A stretch of DNA of 64,000 nt from Flavivirga jejuensis (GTDB lineage: Bacteria > Bacteroidota > Bacteroidia > Flavobacteriales > Flavobacteriaceae): NCBI RefSeq assembly GCF_030540765.1, contig NZ_JAUOEL010000008.1, positions 124,001 to 188,000 of the forward strand, given 5' to 3'. Below are positions 55,201 to 64,000 of this stretch, in pieces. Both the position numbers and the translations under genes were made by a program. The notes below the pieces were generated by a model. The model did no database searches, was not told where the DNA came from, and saw nothing but the letters and a program-made list of their open reading frames with translations. Each line of letters opens with the position of its first letter. Position 1 is the first letter of the stretch.

Positions 55201-57467
55201 TGATTGGAGCAGCACATCATATTAAAAGGCAACAAAGAATGAGAGGTAGTGTTGATGAAGTACGTGTTTGGAATGTAACACTTTCGGGAGACCAGATACG
55301 ATATATCATGAACCAAGAAATAGAGAATAATTCTAATTTTGCTGATGGTGTAGTTTTACCAACTTCTACTACCAAAAATGAAGTCATACCAATTCCGTGG
55401 GCTAACTTAATTGCCTATTACCCAATGAGTACTTTAGTTTTTGGTAGCATTAAAGATGAATCTGATAGTGGTAATGATGCTACTATGATAAATTACAGTG
55501 ATTTAGATAATCAAACTGCTCCTTTACCATACAAAACAGCAGGAGATGGTGATTGGGATACTTCAGCTACTTGGGAAAATGGCGATGTACAATATTTACC
55601 AGGAGTTGATTCATATTTAGCTGCATTGGAGACTATTGATTATAATATTGTCCAAATAGACCATAACATCACTATGGACAATTCAAATACAACACTTATT
55701 CCTGCTTCAAGAAATGGTAACAGAACTATTTTAGGCTTAATTGTTAATAGTGGCGGTGATCTGCAAATCAATGGCAGTACTGCTTCTAATACTGGTTTTG
55801 GGTTAACTGTTTCTCATTATCTTAAACTAGACGGAACTATAGATCTGGAAGGCGAATCTCAATTAATTCAAACGACAGATAGTGATTTTGACGTAACAAG
55901 TACTGGTACTTTAGAAAGAGATCAACAAGGAACTTCCAATACATATCTTTATAATTATTGGTCGTCTCCTGTAGCTCCAACTAGTAATTCGAATTACACA
56001 GTACCTAATATAATATCTAATGTTAGTTTTTTAACGTCAGGATATAATGGTACGGCAACCCCTAGTATTGCAAATGCCGATTATTGGATCTGGAAATATG
56101 CTAACAATCCTGCTAATGATTACTCGCAATGGGAGCATGTTAGAAGTACTGGGAGTATTTCACCAGGTCAAGGTTTTACAATGAAAGGACCAGGTACTAG
56201 TGGCGATCAAAACTATATACTATCTGGACAACCTAATAATGGAGATATTACCCTAACATTAAGTGATGATAATGACTATTTAGTTGGAAACCCTTACTCA
56301 TCTGCTATTGATGCCAATGCCTTTATTTTAGATCATATTAGTATTACAGATGGCGGTAATTATTCAGATCTAACAGAAAATATTATTAATGGTGCGCTTT
56401 ATTTTTGGGATCATTTTGCTAATAACACGCATACATTGGGAGCATATCAAGGAGGCTATGCGACTTATACATTAATCGGAGGTGCCCTTGCTATTTCAAA
56501 TGATGTAAGAATTAATGCTACAGGAACCGTAGGCACAAAACTGCCAGAAAGGTACATTCCAGTTGGTCAGGGATTTTTTGTATCCGCAAAATTAGATACT
56601 AATTTAGTTGGAGAGCCAAACGATCCTGCAATAACATTGCCAGTTAACGGCGGAACCATTACATTTAGAAACAGTCAACGAGTTTTCCAAAAAGAGATCG
56701 TTTCTGGATCAAATACAGGATCCTTATTCTTTAAATCAAATACAAAAGAAAAATCTGCTGTCAATTCAAAAACAGCAGATCCAAGACAAAAAATCAGACT
56801 AATGTTTGATTCTTCCGAAGGATATCATCGTCAATTATTAGTTGGAGTAGATCAAAAAGCCTCAAATGATTTTGATTTAGGTTATGATGCGATCCTAATA
56901 GAATCTAATAAAGAAGATATGTATTGGAAGGTAGGAGCATCAAAATTAACAATTCAGGCAGTAAACAACTTTAACCAAGAACAAGTTTTACCGTTTGATT
57001 TAAAAATTAATAAAGAAGGATTAGCAACGATAAGAATTGATGAATTAGAAAACATGACTAATGATCAAGATATCTTTTTATTTGATAAGGAACTAAATGT
57101 TTATCACAATTTAAGGCAAAGTGATTATGAAATTTTCTTATTTCCTGGTGAATATCAAGATCGTTTTGAAATTACTTTTTCTAATAACGCGCATCAAATA
57201 TTAAGTAAGGATGCTATTGAAAATGATAACATAGAAACATACTTTTCAAATAAAAAACAAAGTATTATTATTCATAACCCAACATTAAAAAACATACAAT
57301 CTATTGAAATGTTTAACATACTAGGACAATCCTTATTACAATTTGAACCTAAAACAAATAATAATTATATACAATACACCATCGCCCAAATTAAAACAGG
57401 CAGTTATATATTGAAAATAGGTACAGAAGAAGGAACAGTTTCTAAAAAAGTATTAATCAAAAAATAG
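52278..57467 (+). CDS. T9SS-exported LamG protein, 1729 aa
   Basis: A signal peptide (about 1-25, CYSFTAISQ) precedes a novel N-terminal beta region (about 26-390), a ConA-like segment (LELWLKADSGVEE..., about 410-640), a LamG domain (about 840-1010, FTISAWVKRDVGENK... VDEVRVWN) and the C-terminal module of about 640 residues shared with the 2018- and 1635-aa proteins. It ends with a T9SS sorting domain. The C-terminal half is close in DNA to that of 36558-42614, so exchange or recent duplication is likely. A surface or extracellular role in polysaccharide binding or attachment is probable but unproven. Confidence 0.85.
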   Translation: MGNFPSFYRHLLFGVFLCYSFTAISQDFNVQHIQDDIDETGGTNTSFTAVSSLNNAVALANNNRKTHGGSNGVTAGRQGDDMAGARTLTGTGTLSYYRESGSENENTRFNTSIWEYIGSGGGPNEMIVRGRYVIDLNGGTYTVDEAISGISNKDKCIPFITGIMNNSVAGNADSGTAIAYLTSDTNLRVEKGGTNTPNVRVYITLVEFTGSNWTVLHGDSGDTGGNTGTITLYDSSDGTGTITDVSDWSNAIIFSHHRGDTAIAGTNDGNSANWPMTTPGSNDQTVNWTSHSSHLSDGTNRNFVHVLNNSEVTVTRFSDASVGTSITIDITSAGLTDLSQAMVVGSTYHSGSGIGYGRGWRNYKLNSLTQAEHWTHRAGGGTSTVGTSMQIVNFIYTPTQTEGPGGITTNLELWLKADSGVEEATSDAAENTDPVLNWLDNTISNNDATQITGTNKPTYTDGVLNFNPVIDFDGDDLLQTPAITTNSDMTVFTVAEGQSGVQKQILNLNGGDNIIIEYLDATPTFRARMYDGVNTGEISTSTDVADGTTYIANYDVYSNTDSELFINGSSVGKDATNAYAPTSPIANIGGHPSNTAKRWDGGIAEVIVYNGSITNTERDKIESYLAIKYGVTLGTNGTSQDYVDSDGRVIWDQLDNVGFNYNVTGIGQDDVAELNQKQSKSINTTDDITIGIKDIATNNSTNTNSFLADKTFLMWGHDDGATTATTDITKDFGAGTGVTSSVSVTPIIRKWKMVVTDSVPTIKLSIPESMVSATNAGGEEYVMIVADDASFTTNVTSATMEDVGTELEVDFYFEGTKYITFGSTPEIAIGSRSAHFDNYLTNDTYLDAGDVNDLDNTDFTISAWVKRDVGENKFDIVSKRNYFHEAPGPPAETYTHGYAFRINSTSQFRMVWRDPDDSSNNIMETSATIPENEWHHIAATYDSGTNMVSLYIDGYLEDSDDALDPIETPSDSHFLIGAAHHIKRQQRMRGSVDEVRVWNVTLSGDQIRYIMNQEIENNSNFADGVVLPTSTTKNEVIPIPWANLIAYYPMSTLVFGSIKDESDSGNDATMINYSDLDNQTAPLPYKTAGDGDWDTSATWENGDVQYLPGVDSYLAALETIDYNIVQIDHNITMDNSNTTLIPASRNGNRTILGLIVNSGGDLQINGSTASNTGFGLTVSHYLKLDGTIDLEGESQLIQTTDSDFDVTSTGTLERDQQGTSNTYLYNYWSSPVAPTSNSNYTVPNIISNVSFLTSGYNGTATPSIANADYWIWKYANNPANDYSQWEHVRSTGSISPGQGFTMKGPGTSGDQNYILSGQPNNGDITLTLSDDNDYLVGNPYSSAIDANAFILDHISITDGGNYSDLTENIINGALYFWDHFANNTHTLGAYQGGYATYTLIGGALAISNDVRINATGTVGTKLPERYIPVGQGFFVSAKLDTNLVGEPNDPAITLPVNGGTITFRNSQRVFQKEIVSGSNTGSLFFKSNTKEKSAVNSKTADPRQKIRLMFDSSEGYHRQLLVGVDQKASNDFDLGYDAILIESNKEDMYWKVGASKLTIQAVNNFNQEQVLPFDLKINKEGLATIRIDELENMTNDQDIFLFDKELNVYHNLRQSDYEIFLFPGEYQDRFEITFSNNAHQILSKDAIENDNIETYFSNKKQSIIIHNPTLKNIQSIEMFNILGQSLLQFEPKTNNNYIQYTIAQIKTGSYILKIGTEEGTVSKKVLIKK

Positions 57468-57706
57468 TTATTTTTTTGTGTATTACATAAGATACTGAAT
57501 ATCAAATGACTCTATAAACTTCCAGTTCATAGAGTAGTTTTGGCAGACCGAAAGTCTATTTCGTAAAATACCGAAATAAAAGAATAAACATTATAAATGT
57601 AAATTTGTGAAACCTGCCAGCCAGCAGGCTGGTTCGTGTCAAAAATTTTTAGAAGCTAAAAGCTCTAAAACATATATTTTCAGATGTATTTTAAGACAAA
57701 TACGTA

Positions 57707-57767
57707 CGCTTAATCGAATATTTAACACACTTTATCGTGTTTTTTACAAAATAAAAATATATATTTG
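57707..57767 (+). promoter_or_regulatory. Operator and -7 element of the 1635-aa gene
   Basis: Half-sites CGCTTAATCGAAT (57707) and CACTTTATCGTGT (57728), 21 bases apart; TATATTTG is at 57760-57767, 32 bases after the second half-site, as before 32686. Confidence 0.55.
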
Positions 57768-57797
57768 CCTCATAATCAATTACATTAATAAGAACTG

Positions 57798-57814
57798 TTT
57801 AGTCCCAAACTAAA
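57798..57814 (+). promoter_or_regulatory. Palindromic leader element (copy 2)
   Basis: TTTAGTCCCAAACTAAA, identical to 52246-52262, 11 bases before the ATG at 57826. It could affect ribosome access or mRNA stability. Confidence 0.55.
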
Positions 57815-57825
57815 TAAACCTATTT

Positions 57826-60800
57826 ATGAAAGTTATGACCCGCAGATATTCGCTGATGGCACTTATCTTTAGCATGTATGTTTCCTTTACTGCTATATCA
57901 CAAACTATTGCTACATACGATTTTGAAAGTGGATTACAAAGCTGGATAGATGGTGGTTCCGATTCTGGTTTAAATACTAATTCCATATATGCCAGTAACG
58001 GCTCTCAATCAATTTACTCAAAAGACGATGACACATCTCAAAATGACACAACATCTCCTGTTTTAAATCTTTCTGCATATAGTTCTGTAGATTTTTCTTT
58101 TTCATTTATAGGTCGCGGTATAGATACTGGAGAAGGTTTTTCTTTACAATATTATAATGGATCCAGTTGGTCTACAATTAAAACTTACATACTGGGAACA
58201 GATTTTACTTCAAACAACTATAGTTATACTTTTTATCAAACTATAAATAGCGGACTTTCCTCTAATGCCCGATTCAGGTTTAGAAGTACTTCAAATGCTA
58301 ATAATGAATACAGTTATTTTGATGATATACTAATAAAAGTTTCAGAGCCAGAAATAGATGTAGCAGGTAATAATCTGTCCATTTCTAATGGAGATATTAC
58401 GCCCTCTAATTCAGACCATACTTCTTTTGGCACCTCTAATTCTGGAACACTTGTTACAAGAACCTATACTATTTACAATAAAGGAGGTAGCGATCTAACC
58501 ATTTCTAATATTGCTTTATCAAATACCACGGACTTTTCAATTATAGCACCTTTGTATGCATCTCCAGTTGTTCCTTCTTCTGGTGTAACTACATTTACAA
58601 TTCAATTTAATCCGCCTACTCTAGGAACAAAAACATCTACTGTAACTATTACCAATAATGACTCTGATGAAGGTTCCTATCAATTTAATATTGATGCTCG
58701 TTCCGAACAGAATTTCTTCGATAGTGATGGTGATGGCATACTTGATAATATTGATATTGATGATGATAATGATGGGATCCTCGATTCGGAAGAAGAACTA
58801 TCCTGTAGCGCATCTTCAATAGCCACAACAACAAATTATAAATTCTTAAATGAAACATTTGGAGAAGGCCACAGAACAACCATTAATACAACTTATGATG
58901 CTATAACAACCTATTGTTACGAAGATGGCACTAATGGCGCAAGCACAACAGCATGTCCAAGTTTAAGTGATAATAACTTAGGTGACGGTGAATATGTTGT
59001 GTATTATAAAGCTGGAGATGGAGATGGCGTAAACGATACCCCTAATGCAGAAGTAGCAAGTTGGGCAGATAATTATTGGTATACTGGCGAAGATCATACT
59101 TCTGGAGATACAAACGGAAGAATGGCTATGTTTAATGCATCTTACAATCCTGGAACCTTTTATACAGCAACCATTATAGGATCATTACCAAACATCCCCA
59201 TTACCTATAGTTTTTGGGTATTAAATTTAGATACAGAAGATGCCCCAGGTATAACAACCAGGCTTAGACCAGACATATTAGTAGAATTTAGAGATGTAAA
59301 TAATAATGTTTTAGCCTCAATAACAACTGGAGACATCCCGCCTTCTATAAATGGAGATCCAGCTGGAAGTTGGCATCAGTTTACAGCAAACCTAACTTTT
59401 AATGTAAGTGAGTTTTATGTTTACTTTATAAATAACGAAGTTGGTGGTGCTGGTAATGATTTAGCAATAGACGATATTGTAATATCACAGACATTATGTG
59501 ATACCGATAAGGATCGTGTTGCAAATATTTTTGATTTAGATTCAGACAATGATGGGATTCCAGATGTTGTTGAAGCTGGTTTAGGAAATTATAGTGATGG
59601 TAATGCTACACTAACCAATAGTGGCAGTTGGGTTGATTCCAACAATAATGGAATGCATGATTTAAGTGAAGGGCACAGTACCTTAGATTCAGATCTGGAT
59701 GGTACTCCAAATTACTTAGATTTAGACTCTGATAATGATACTATTTTTGATGTAGATGAATCTGGAGCTACTAATTCTGGCAGTGCCACATACCAAAATG
59801 GAGATGGTGATATTACTGGAGATGGTGTTGGAGATGGAACAGATACAGATGCTGTTAGAGAAACAGATATTAACTCCGATGGTATTTCAGAATATTTTAC
59901 TGATGGCATTTTAGATCTATATGATTTTTTTAATGGAAATACATTTGCTACTGGCTATGGCAATTCAAACCAAGGATCTACGGGGTCTGGCTGGGAACAT
60001 TATCTAGCAGATAGCGATAATGACAATACTCCTGATTATATTGATACTACTTCAGATGGATCAACTTACGATATTTCACATACTTTATATGCAAGTTTAG
60101 ACGGAAATAACGATGGTGTAATTGATGATACAAATGATGCTGAAGGCGATGGCATTATTGATTTATTTGATACAGATGATGCCGTTTTTGGTTCCCCAAG
60201 AGATTTAAATAGTAAATATCATTTATTTTTTGACGGACGTAATGATTATGCTGCAGAAAGTACTGTAATTAATGAATGGGATGAGGCCACCATCATGTCC
60301 TGGATAAAAACAGATCCTTTATCTTCTGGAATTCAAATAATTGTTGGTCAAGATGAATTTTATTTACAACTCAATGCCGATAAAAGCATTACAGCCTACG
60401 CCGATGGTTATACCATTTCAAGTAGCTCAAGCATAGCAATAAATCAATGGACACATATAGCAGCAACTTATAGTTGCGATTGCCTGGATGGTATGTTTAA
60501 ATTATATATTAACGGATCTGAAGTAGCAAGTACCACAACGTCTTCTGGGGCGTTAAACACAGATACTTCCAGCTTTACTATTGGCAGAAAACCAGATACC
60601 GATACTCATTATTTTTATGGCTATATAGACGAATTAAGAGTTTTTGATAAAGCGTTATCTGAGAACGAACTTCATAAAATGGTGCATCAGGAAATTGAAA
60701 ATAATGCAGGTATTGTTAGAGGCACCACAATTCCTCTAGACATAACAGATTTTATTGATACTTCAAACATAACCCCTTTAAGTTGGTCTTCGTTGCAACG

Positions 60801-62733
60801 CTATTATAGACTAGACACTTATAAAGATGATATTATAGACGATTTAACAACCAGTTCTATAGATACTGGTTCTGGTGCCAAAATTTATAACTCAAAAATA
60901 ATTAATGGTCAAACAGCGCCGTTACCTTACGTTACAACATCTTCATGCAGTGGCAATTGGTCTAATTCCAGCAATTGGGAACAAGGTAATTTATGGGATA
61001 TCAGTAACACAACACCAGCTTGTGCTATAGTTCAAATAAAAGGTAATTTACAAACAAGCACAGATCTTTCTACTGTAGGCTTAATTCTAGATAGCGGAAG
61101 TAAACTCGAAGTTAATGGAGATTCTGGGTTGTTAAATTCTTGGTATTTAAAACTAGACGGAGACATAGATTTAGAAGGTGAATCCCAGTTAGTTCAAACC
61201 GAAGATAGCACCTTAGATGCAACCAGTTCTGGAACACTTGAAAAAGATCAGCAAGGAACAGCAGATACTTATACCTATAACTATTGGTCGTCTCCTGTAG
61301 GATTACCCAATAGCTCTACAAATAATAACAGTTATAAATTACCAAATGTTATTACTAATGTTAATTTCTTAACCTCTGGATATAATGGTGCGGCATCTCC
61401 AGTGGGAATTGCTGACTATTGGGTTTGGAAATTTAGTAATCAACAAAGTGAAAATTACTCAAAATGGCAACACGTACGTAGTACAGGAACATTACTTGCT
61501 GGTGAAGGTTTTACAATGAAAGGTCCAGGAACTGGTTCTATTAGTACATCACAAAACTATATACTACATGGTAAACCAAATAATGGAGACATCAATCTAA
61601 CTATAAGTACAGGAAATGACTACTTGGTTGGTAATCCATACCCATCTGCAATAGATGCTGTACAATTTATATTAGATAATGGCGCAACAATAGCAGGCTC
61701 AGGCTCTACAACAGGAACATTATATTTCTGGGAGCACTGGGGAGGTGGTTCTCATGTTCTTCGTGAATATCAAGGAGGTTATGCAACCTATTCGCTTTCA
61801 GGAGGTGTACCAGCTGCCTCAAAAGGTACTAACCATGCAGATGTCGCTACAGGAGGTACGCCAGCCAAAACACCTGGACGTTATATCCCAGTAGCTCAAG
61901 GGTTCTTTGTTACTGCAGAAACTGGTGGTACTATTAAATTCAATAACGGCCAAAGAGTCTTTCAAATTGAAGATGGTAGTAACTCCGTATTTACTAAATC
62001 ATCTAATACTAAAAATGCCGAAACAAATTCTGGTAATAAGTCTAACACCGAGGATACCAGAATGAAACTAAGAATTGGTTTTAACTCTATAAATGACATA
62101 CACAGACAATTATTATTGACTGTGGATGAAAACGCATCTGCAAATTACGATTGGGGTTACGATTCAAAATATATAGATACTCAGGTAGATGATATGTATT
62201 GGCTAATTAATAATGAAAAATTCACCATTCAAGGTATAAATAACATTAACGAGCAAACTATTATCCCTCTAGGAATTCATACTAATAAAGATGGTTTTAA
62301 TAGTATTACCATTGATAAATTAGAAAATAATTCTAACGATTTAGATATTTATTTACATGATAAAGAACTAAATATATACCAAAACTTAAAACAAGGCGAT
62401 TATGAAATGTCCTTAGCTGCTGGTGAATATTTAAATCGTTTTGAAATTACATTCGCTAAAGATCAAAGCTTAGCTGTAAATGATATTAATAATAGTCAAA
62501 TAGAGGTTTATTTTTCTAACGAAAAAAATAGCATCATTATCAATAACCCTATTTCTAAACGAATAAAATCTGTTGAAATGCTTAATATAATTGGGCAATC
62601 GTTATTCAAATTTCAAACAAACACAAACGAAAATCATCTGGCATATAATACGAATCAAATTAAAACAGGAAATTATATCTTGAAAATACAAACTGAATAT
62701 GGCATGATTTCTAAAAAAGTCTTAATAAAATAG
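57826..62733 (+). CDS. T9SS-exported LamG / thrombospondin-3-type protein, 1635 aa
   Basis: A signal peptide (about 1-26) leads into a MAM-like domain (YDFESGLQSWIDGG... YFDDILIKV), a choice-of-anchor-D domain (PEIDVAGNNLSISNGDITPS), and Asp-rich Ca-binding repeats of thrombospondin type 3 kind (DSDGDGILDNIDIDDDNDG). A second beta-sandwich and more Asp-rich repeats follow, then a LamG domain (about 800-965, MSWIKTDPL... IDELRVFD) and the C-terminal module shared with the 2018- and 1729-aa proteins, ending in a T9SS sorting domain. Calcium-binding repeats suggest a rigid stalk. A terminator follows at 62795. Confidence 0.85.
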   Translation: MKVMTRRYSLMALIFSMYVSFTAISQTIATYDFESGLQSWIDGGSDSGLNTNSIYASNGSQSIYSKDDDTSQNDTTSPVLNLSAYSSVDFSFSFIGRGIDTGEGFSLQYYNGSSWSTIKTYILGTDFTSNNYSYTFYQTINSGLSSNARFRFRSTSNANNEYSYFDDILIKVSEPEIDVAGNNLSISNGDITPSNSDHTSFGTSNSGTLVTRTYTIYNKGGSDLTISNIALSNTTDFSIIAPLYASPVVPSSGVTTFTIQFNPPTLGTKTSTVTITNNDSDEGSYQFNIDARSEQNFFDSDGDGILDNIDIDDDNDGILDSEEELSCSASSIATTTNYKFLNETFGEGHRTTINTTYDAITTYCYEDGTNGASTTACPSLSDNNLGDGEYVVYYKAGDGDGVNDTPNAEVASWADNYWYTGEDHTSGDTNGRMAMFNASYNPGTFYTATIIGSLPNIPITYSFWVLNLDTEDAPGITTRLRPDILVEFRDVNNNVLASITTGDIPPSINGDPAGSWHQFTANLTFNVSEFYVYFINNEVGGAGNDLAIDDIVISQTLCDTDKDRVANIFDLDSDNDGIPDVVEAGLGNYSDGNATLTNSGSWVDSNNNGMHDLSEGHSTLDSDLDGTPNYLDLDSDNDTIFDVDESGATNSGSATYQNGDGDITGDGVGDGTDTDAVRETDINSDGISEYFTDGILDLYDFFNGNTFATGYGNSNQGSTGSGWEHYLADSDNDNTPDYIDTTSDGSTYDISHTLYASLDGNNDGVIDDTNDAEGDGIIDLFDTDDAVFGSPRDLNSKYHLFFDGRNDYAAESTVINEWDEATIMSWIKTDPLSSGIQIIVGQDEFYLQLNADKSITAYADGYTISSSSSIAINQWTHIAATYSCDCLDGMFKLYINGSEVASTTTSSGALNTDTSSFTIGRKPDTDTHYFYGYIDELRVFDKALSENELHKMVHQEIENNAGIVRGTTIPLDITDFIDTSNITPLSWSSLQRYYRLDTYKDDIIDDLTTSSIDTGSGAKIYNSKIINGQTAPLPYVTTSSCSGNWSNSSNWEQGNLWDISNTTPACAIVQIKGNLQTSTDLSTVGLILDSGSKLEVNGDSGLLNSWYLKLDGDIDLEGESQLVQTEDSTLDATSSGTLEKDQQGTADTYTYNYWSSPVGLPNSSTNNNSYKLPNVITNVNFLTSGYNGAASPVGIADYWVWKFSNQQSENYSKWQHVRSTGTLLAGEGFTMKGPGTGSISTSQNYILHGKPNNGDINLTISTGNDYLVGNPYPSAIDAVQFILDNGATIAGSGSTTGTLYFWEHWGGGSHVLREYQGGYATYSLSGGVPAASKGTNHADVATGGTPAKTPGRYIPVAQGFFVTAETGGTIKFNNGQRVFQIEDGSNSVFTKSSNTKNAETNSGNKSNTEDTRMKLRIGFNSINDIHRQLLLTVDENASANYDWGYDSKYIDTQVDDMYWLINNEKFTIQGINNINEQTIIPLGIHTNKDGFNSITIDKLENNSNDLDIYLHDKELNIYQNLKQGDYEMSLAAGEYLNRFEITFAKDQSLAVNDINNSQIEVYFSNEKNSIIINNPISKRIKSVEMLNIIGQSLFKFQTNTNENHLAYNTNQIKTGNYILKIQTEYGMISKKVLIK

Positions 62734-62794
62734 TTGAGTTAGTTATTTAAGTTAGTCGCTTAAATCCCAAATCTATTTTGCTTAACTATATTTC

Positions 62795-62831
62795 AAGTCC
62801 TGAATTGACGTTCAGGACTTTTTTTATTTTA
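62795..62831 (+). terminator. Terminator between convergent genes
   Basis: A 10-bp perfect stem (62795-62804 with 62811-62820), a 6-base loop and a long T-run on the plus strand. Confidence 0.85.
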
Positions 62832-64000
62832 TAAGAGTGATTAAAGCCTCTAAAGAAACTTTATGCTGCTCTCCAGAAATCATATGCTTTAATGTATATG
62901 TGTTTGAGTTTATTTCCTCATCTCCCACTAAAACAACAAACGGAATAGCGCGTTTATTTGCATGATTCATTTGCTTTTTCATTTTAGCAGCATCAGGATA
63001 CAATTCAGAATTTATACCCTGCAATCGTAATTTATTAATAGCTTTTAAACTAAACAAAGCTTCTTTATCTCCAAAGTTTATAAAAAGTACGGCAACATTT
63101 TTATTGACAGTTTCTGGAAATAATCCTAATTCTTCAAGCACTAAATAGATGCGATCTAAACCAAAACTAATCCCCACACCACTTACATTTTTCATTCCAA
63201 AAATGCCAGTTAAGTCATCATAACGACCACCGCCTCCAATGGAGCCCATTTTCACAGTTTTAGGTGCCGACACTTCAAAAATAGCACCTGTGTAATAGTT
63301 TAATCCACGAGCTAATGTGACATCTAATTGCAATCTTGCTGTTGATAATCCTAACTCTGAAATTGCCGTATTTATAAAAGATAATTCTTCAATACCTTTT
63401 TTCCCTTCCTCAGAAGCCGATAAAATAGTCTTTAAACTTTCAATTTGAGATTCAAAAGAACCAGATAATGTAAACAAAGGTTGTAGTTTAGAAATACCAT
63501 CTTCCGAAATACCTTTTCCAAGCATTTCTTCTTTTACCTTCTCCTCACCTATTTTATCTAACTTATCTAACGCTACCGTAAAATCGATTAATTTATCTGA
63601 AGCTCCAATAACCTCGGCTATTCCAGATAAAATTTTGCGATTATTAACTTTTATGGTAACACCCTCCAGTTTTAAGGCTGAAAATACCCTATCGTATAAT
63701 TGGATAAATTCTACTTCTTGCCAAAGTGATTTACTACCAACAACATCGGCATCACACTGGTAAAACTCTCTAAAACGTCCTTTTTGTGGTCTGTCTGCTC
63801 TCCAAACTGGTTGTATCTGGTAGCGTTTAAAAGGAAACTCAATCTCATTTTGATGCTGCACTACATAACGCGCAAAAGGTACTGTTAGATCGTAACGGAG
63901 TGCTTTTTCAGATATACTTGATGTTAATTTATTAGAATTCTTTGTATCATAAGCCTCACCATTAGCTTTAGATAAATAATCTCCAGAATTCAAAATCTTA
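62824..64000 (-). CDS. hisS: Histidyl-tRNA synthetase, C-terminal part
   Basis: The frame is open to the window edge, so the N-terminus lies beyond 64000; the TTG near 63993 is internal (KILNSGDYL). Motif 2 with its loop (FKRYQIQPVWRADRPQKGRFREFYQCDADVVG) and the histidine-binding and motif 3 segments (ARGLNYYTGAIFEV, GGGGRYDDL, GVGISFGLDRI) are intact. The C-terminal anticodon-binding domain follows. The enzyme charges tRNA-His. It converges on the 1635-aa gene, with a terminator between. Confidence 0.95.
   Translation of the reverse strand, partial: KILNSGDYLSKANGEAYDTKNSNKLTSSISEKALRYDLTVPFARYVVQHQNEIEFPFKRYQIQPVWRADRPQKGRFREFYQCDADVVGSKSLWQEVEFIQLYDRVFSALKLEGVTIKVNNRKILSGIAEVIGASDKLIDFTVALDKLDKIGEEKVKEEMLGKGISEDGISKLQPLFTLSGSFESQIESLKTILSASEEGKKGIEELSFINTAISELGLSTARLQLDVTLARGLNYYTGAIFEVSAPKTVKMGSIGGGGRYDDLTGIFGMKNVSGVGISFGLDRIYLVLEELGLFPETVNKNVAVLFINFGDKEALFSLKAINKLRLQGINSELYPDAAKMKKQMNHANKRAIPFVVLVGDEEINSNTYTLKHMISGEQHKVSLEALITLIK

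Larger units (their letters stand above)
57468..57825. other. Spacer with repeat copy and promoter of the 1635-aa gene
   Basis: No accepted gene. 57530-57600 is a related copy of the repeat at 21110-21200, a CCTGCCAGCCAGCAGG palindrome is near 57612-57628, and the promoter region (57707-57767) and leader hairpin (57798-57814) follow. A 68-codon frame here is a by-product of these repeats. Confidence 0.6.

Noticed and set aside
57607-57813. 68-codon frame before the 1635-aa gene
   Set aside because: Starts in a palindromic repeat and covers the promoter and leader of the next gene.

Overview
The window is AT-rich DNA from a marine-type member of the Flavobacteriaceae (Bacteroidota). Four things point there. 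Several very large exported proteins end in type IX secretion (T9SS) type A sorting domains. Promoters have the Bacteroidota form TTTG-N19/20-TAnnTTTG. Typical flavobacterial families are present (DUF4290 next to murA, DUF2911, a Lacal_2735-like protein, a KTSC protein). The big exported proteins carry LamG, sulfatase and MopE-like modules common in polysaccharide-degrading marine flavobacteria. No IS element, integrase, CRISPR array or rRNA gene was seen.

Layout. 1-405 is the 3' end of an MscS-type channel gene. 635-5946 is a probable operon: exported PIG-L deacetylase, a 36-aa membrane peptide, a sodium:solute symporter and a Gfo/Idh/MocA oxidoreductase. 6026-12554 holds DUF2911, aquaporin, folE with a small downstream gene and its paralogue, a decayed SDR pseudogene, glutathione peroxidase, a Lacal_2735-like protein, photolyase and a small exported protein. 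13281-22552 is mostly housekeeping: KTSC protein, murA, DUF4290, DUF493, AAA ATPase-recQ-fmt, HU, YqgE/AlgH, a class IV aminotransferase and a START-like protein. MurA has Asp where the fosfomycin-target Cys normally is.

22685-22758 is tRNA-Met(CAT). About 9.6 kb downstream (32309-32363) lies a degenerate copy of its 3' part plus flank. Between them is an accessory block: an unusual pair of large proteins (608 and 1190 aa, no signal peptides, the second with a propeller-like N-part and amphipathic helices), then a divergent set with a 151-aa unknown protein, a TPR-histidine kinase and a LytTR response regulator. This block is the best candidate for an undescribed system. I suspect toxin-like or membrane-active proteins, but that is inference only.

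32686-62733 is an exported-protein island. It has an N-formylglutamate-amidohydrolase-like protein with eleven near-identical 150-bp repeats, a 2018-aa LamG/choice-of-anchor-D protein, two tandem LamG-fused sulfatases on the minus strand, and two further LamG proteins of 1729 and 1635 aa. Three of these proteins share one long C-terminal module. Four of the genes carry the same two-part upstream motif (about CATTTnATCGAT twice, 20-21 bp apart) at fixed helical distances from the -7 element, which suggests one shared regulator. The window ends inside hisS (minus strand).
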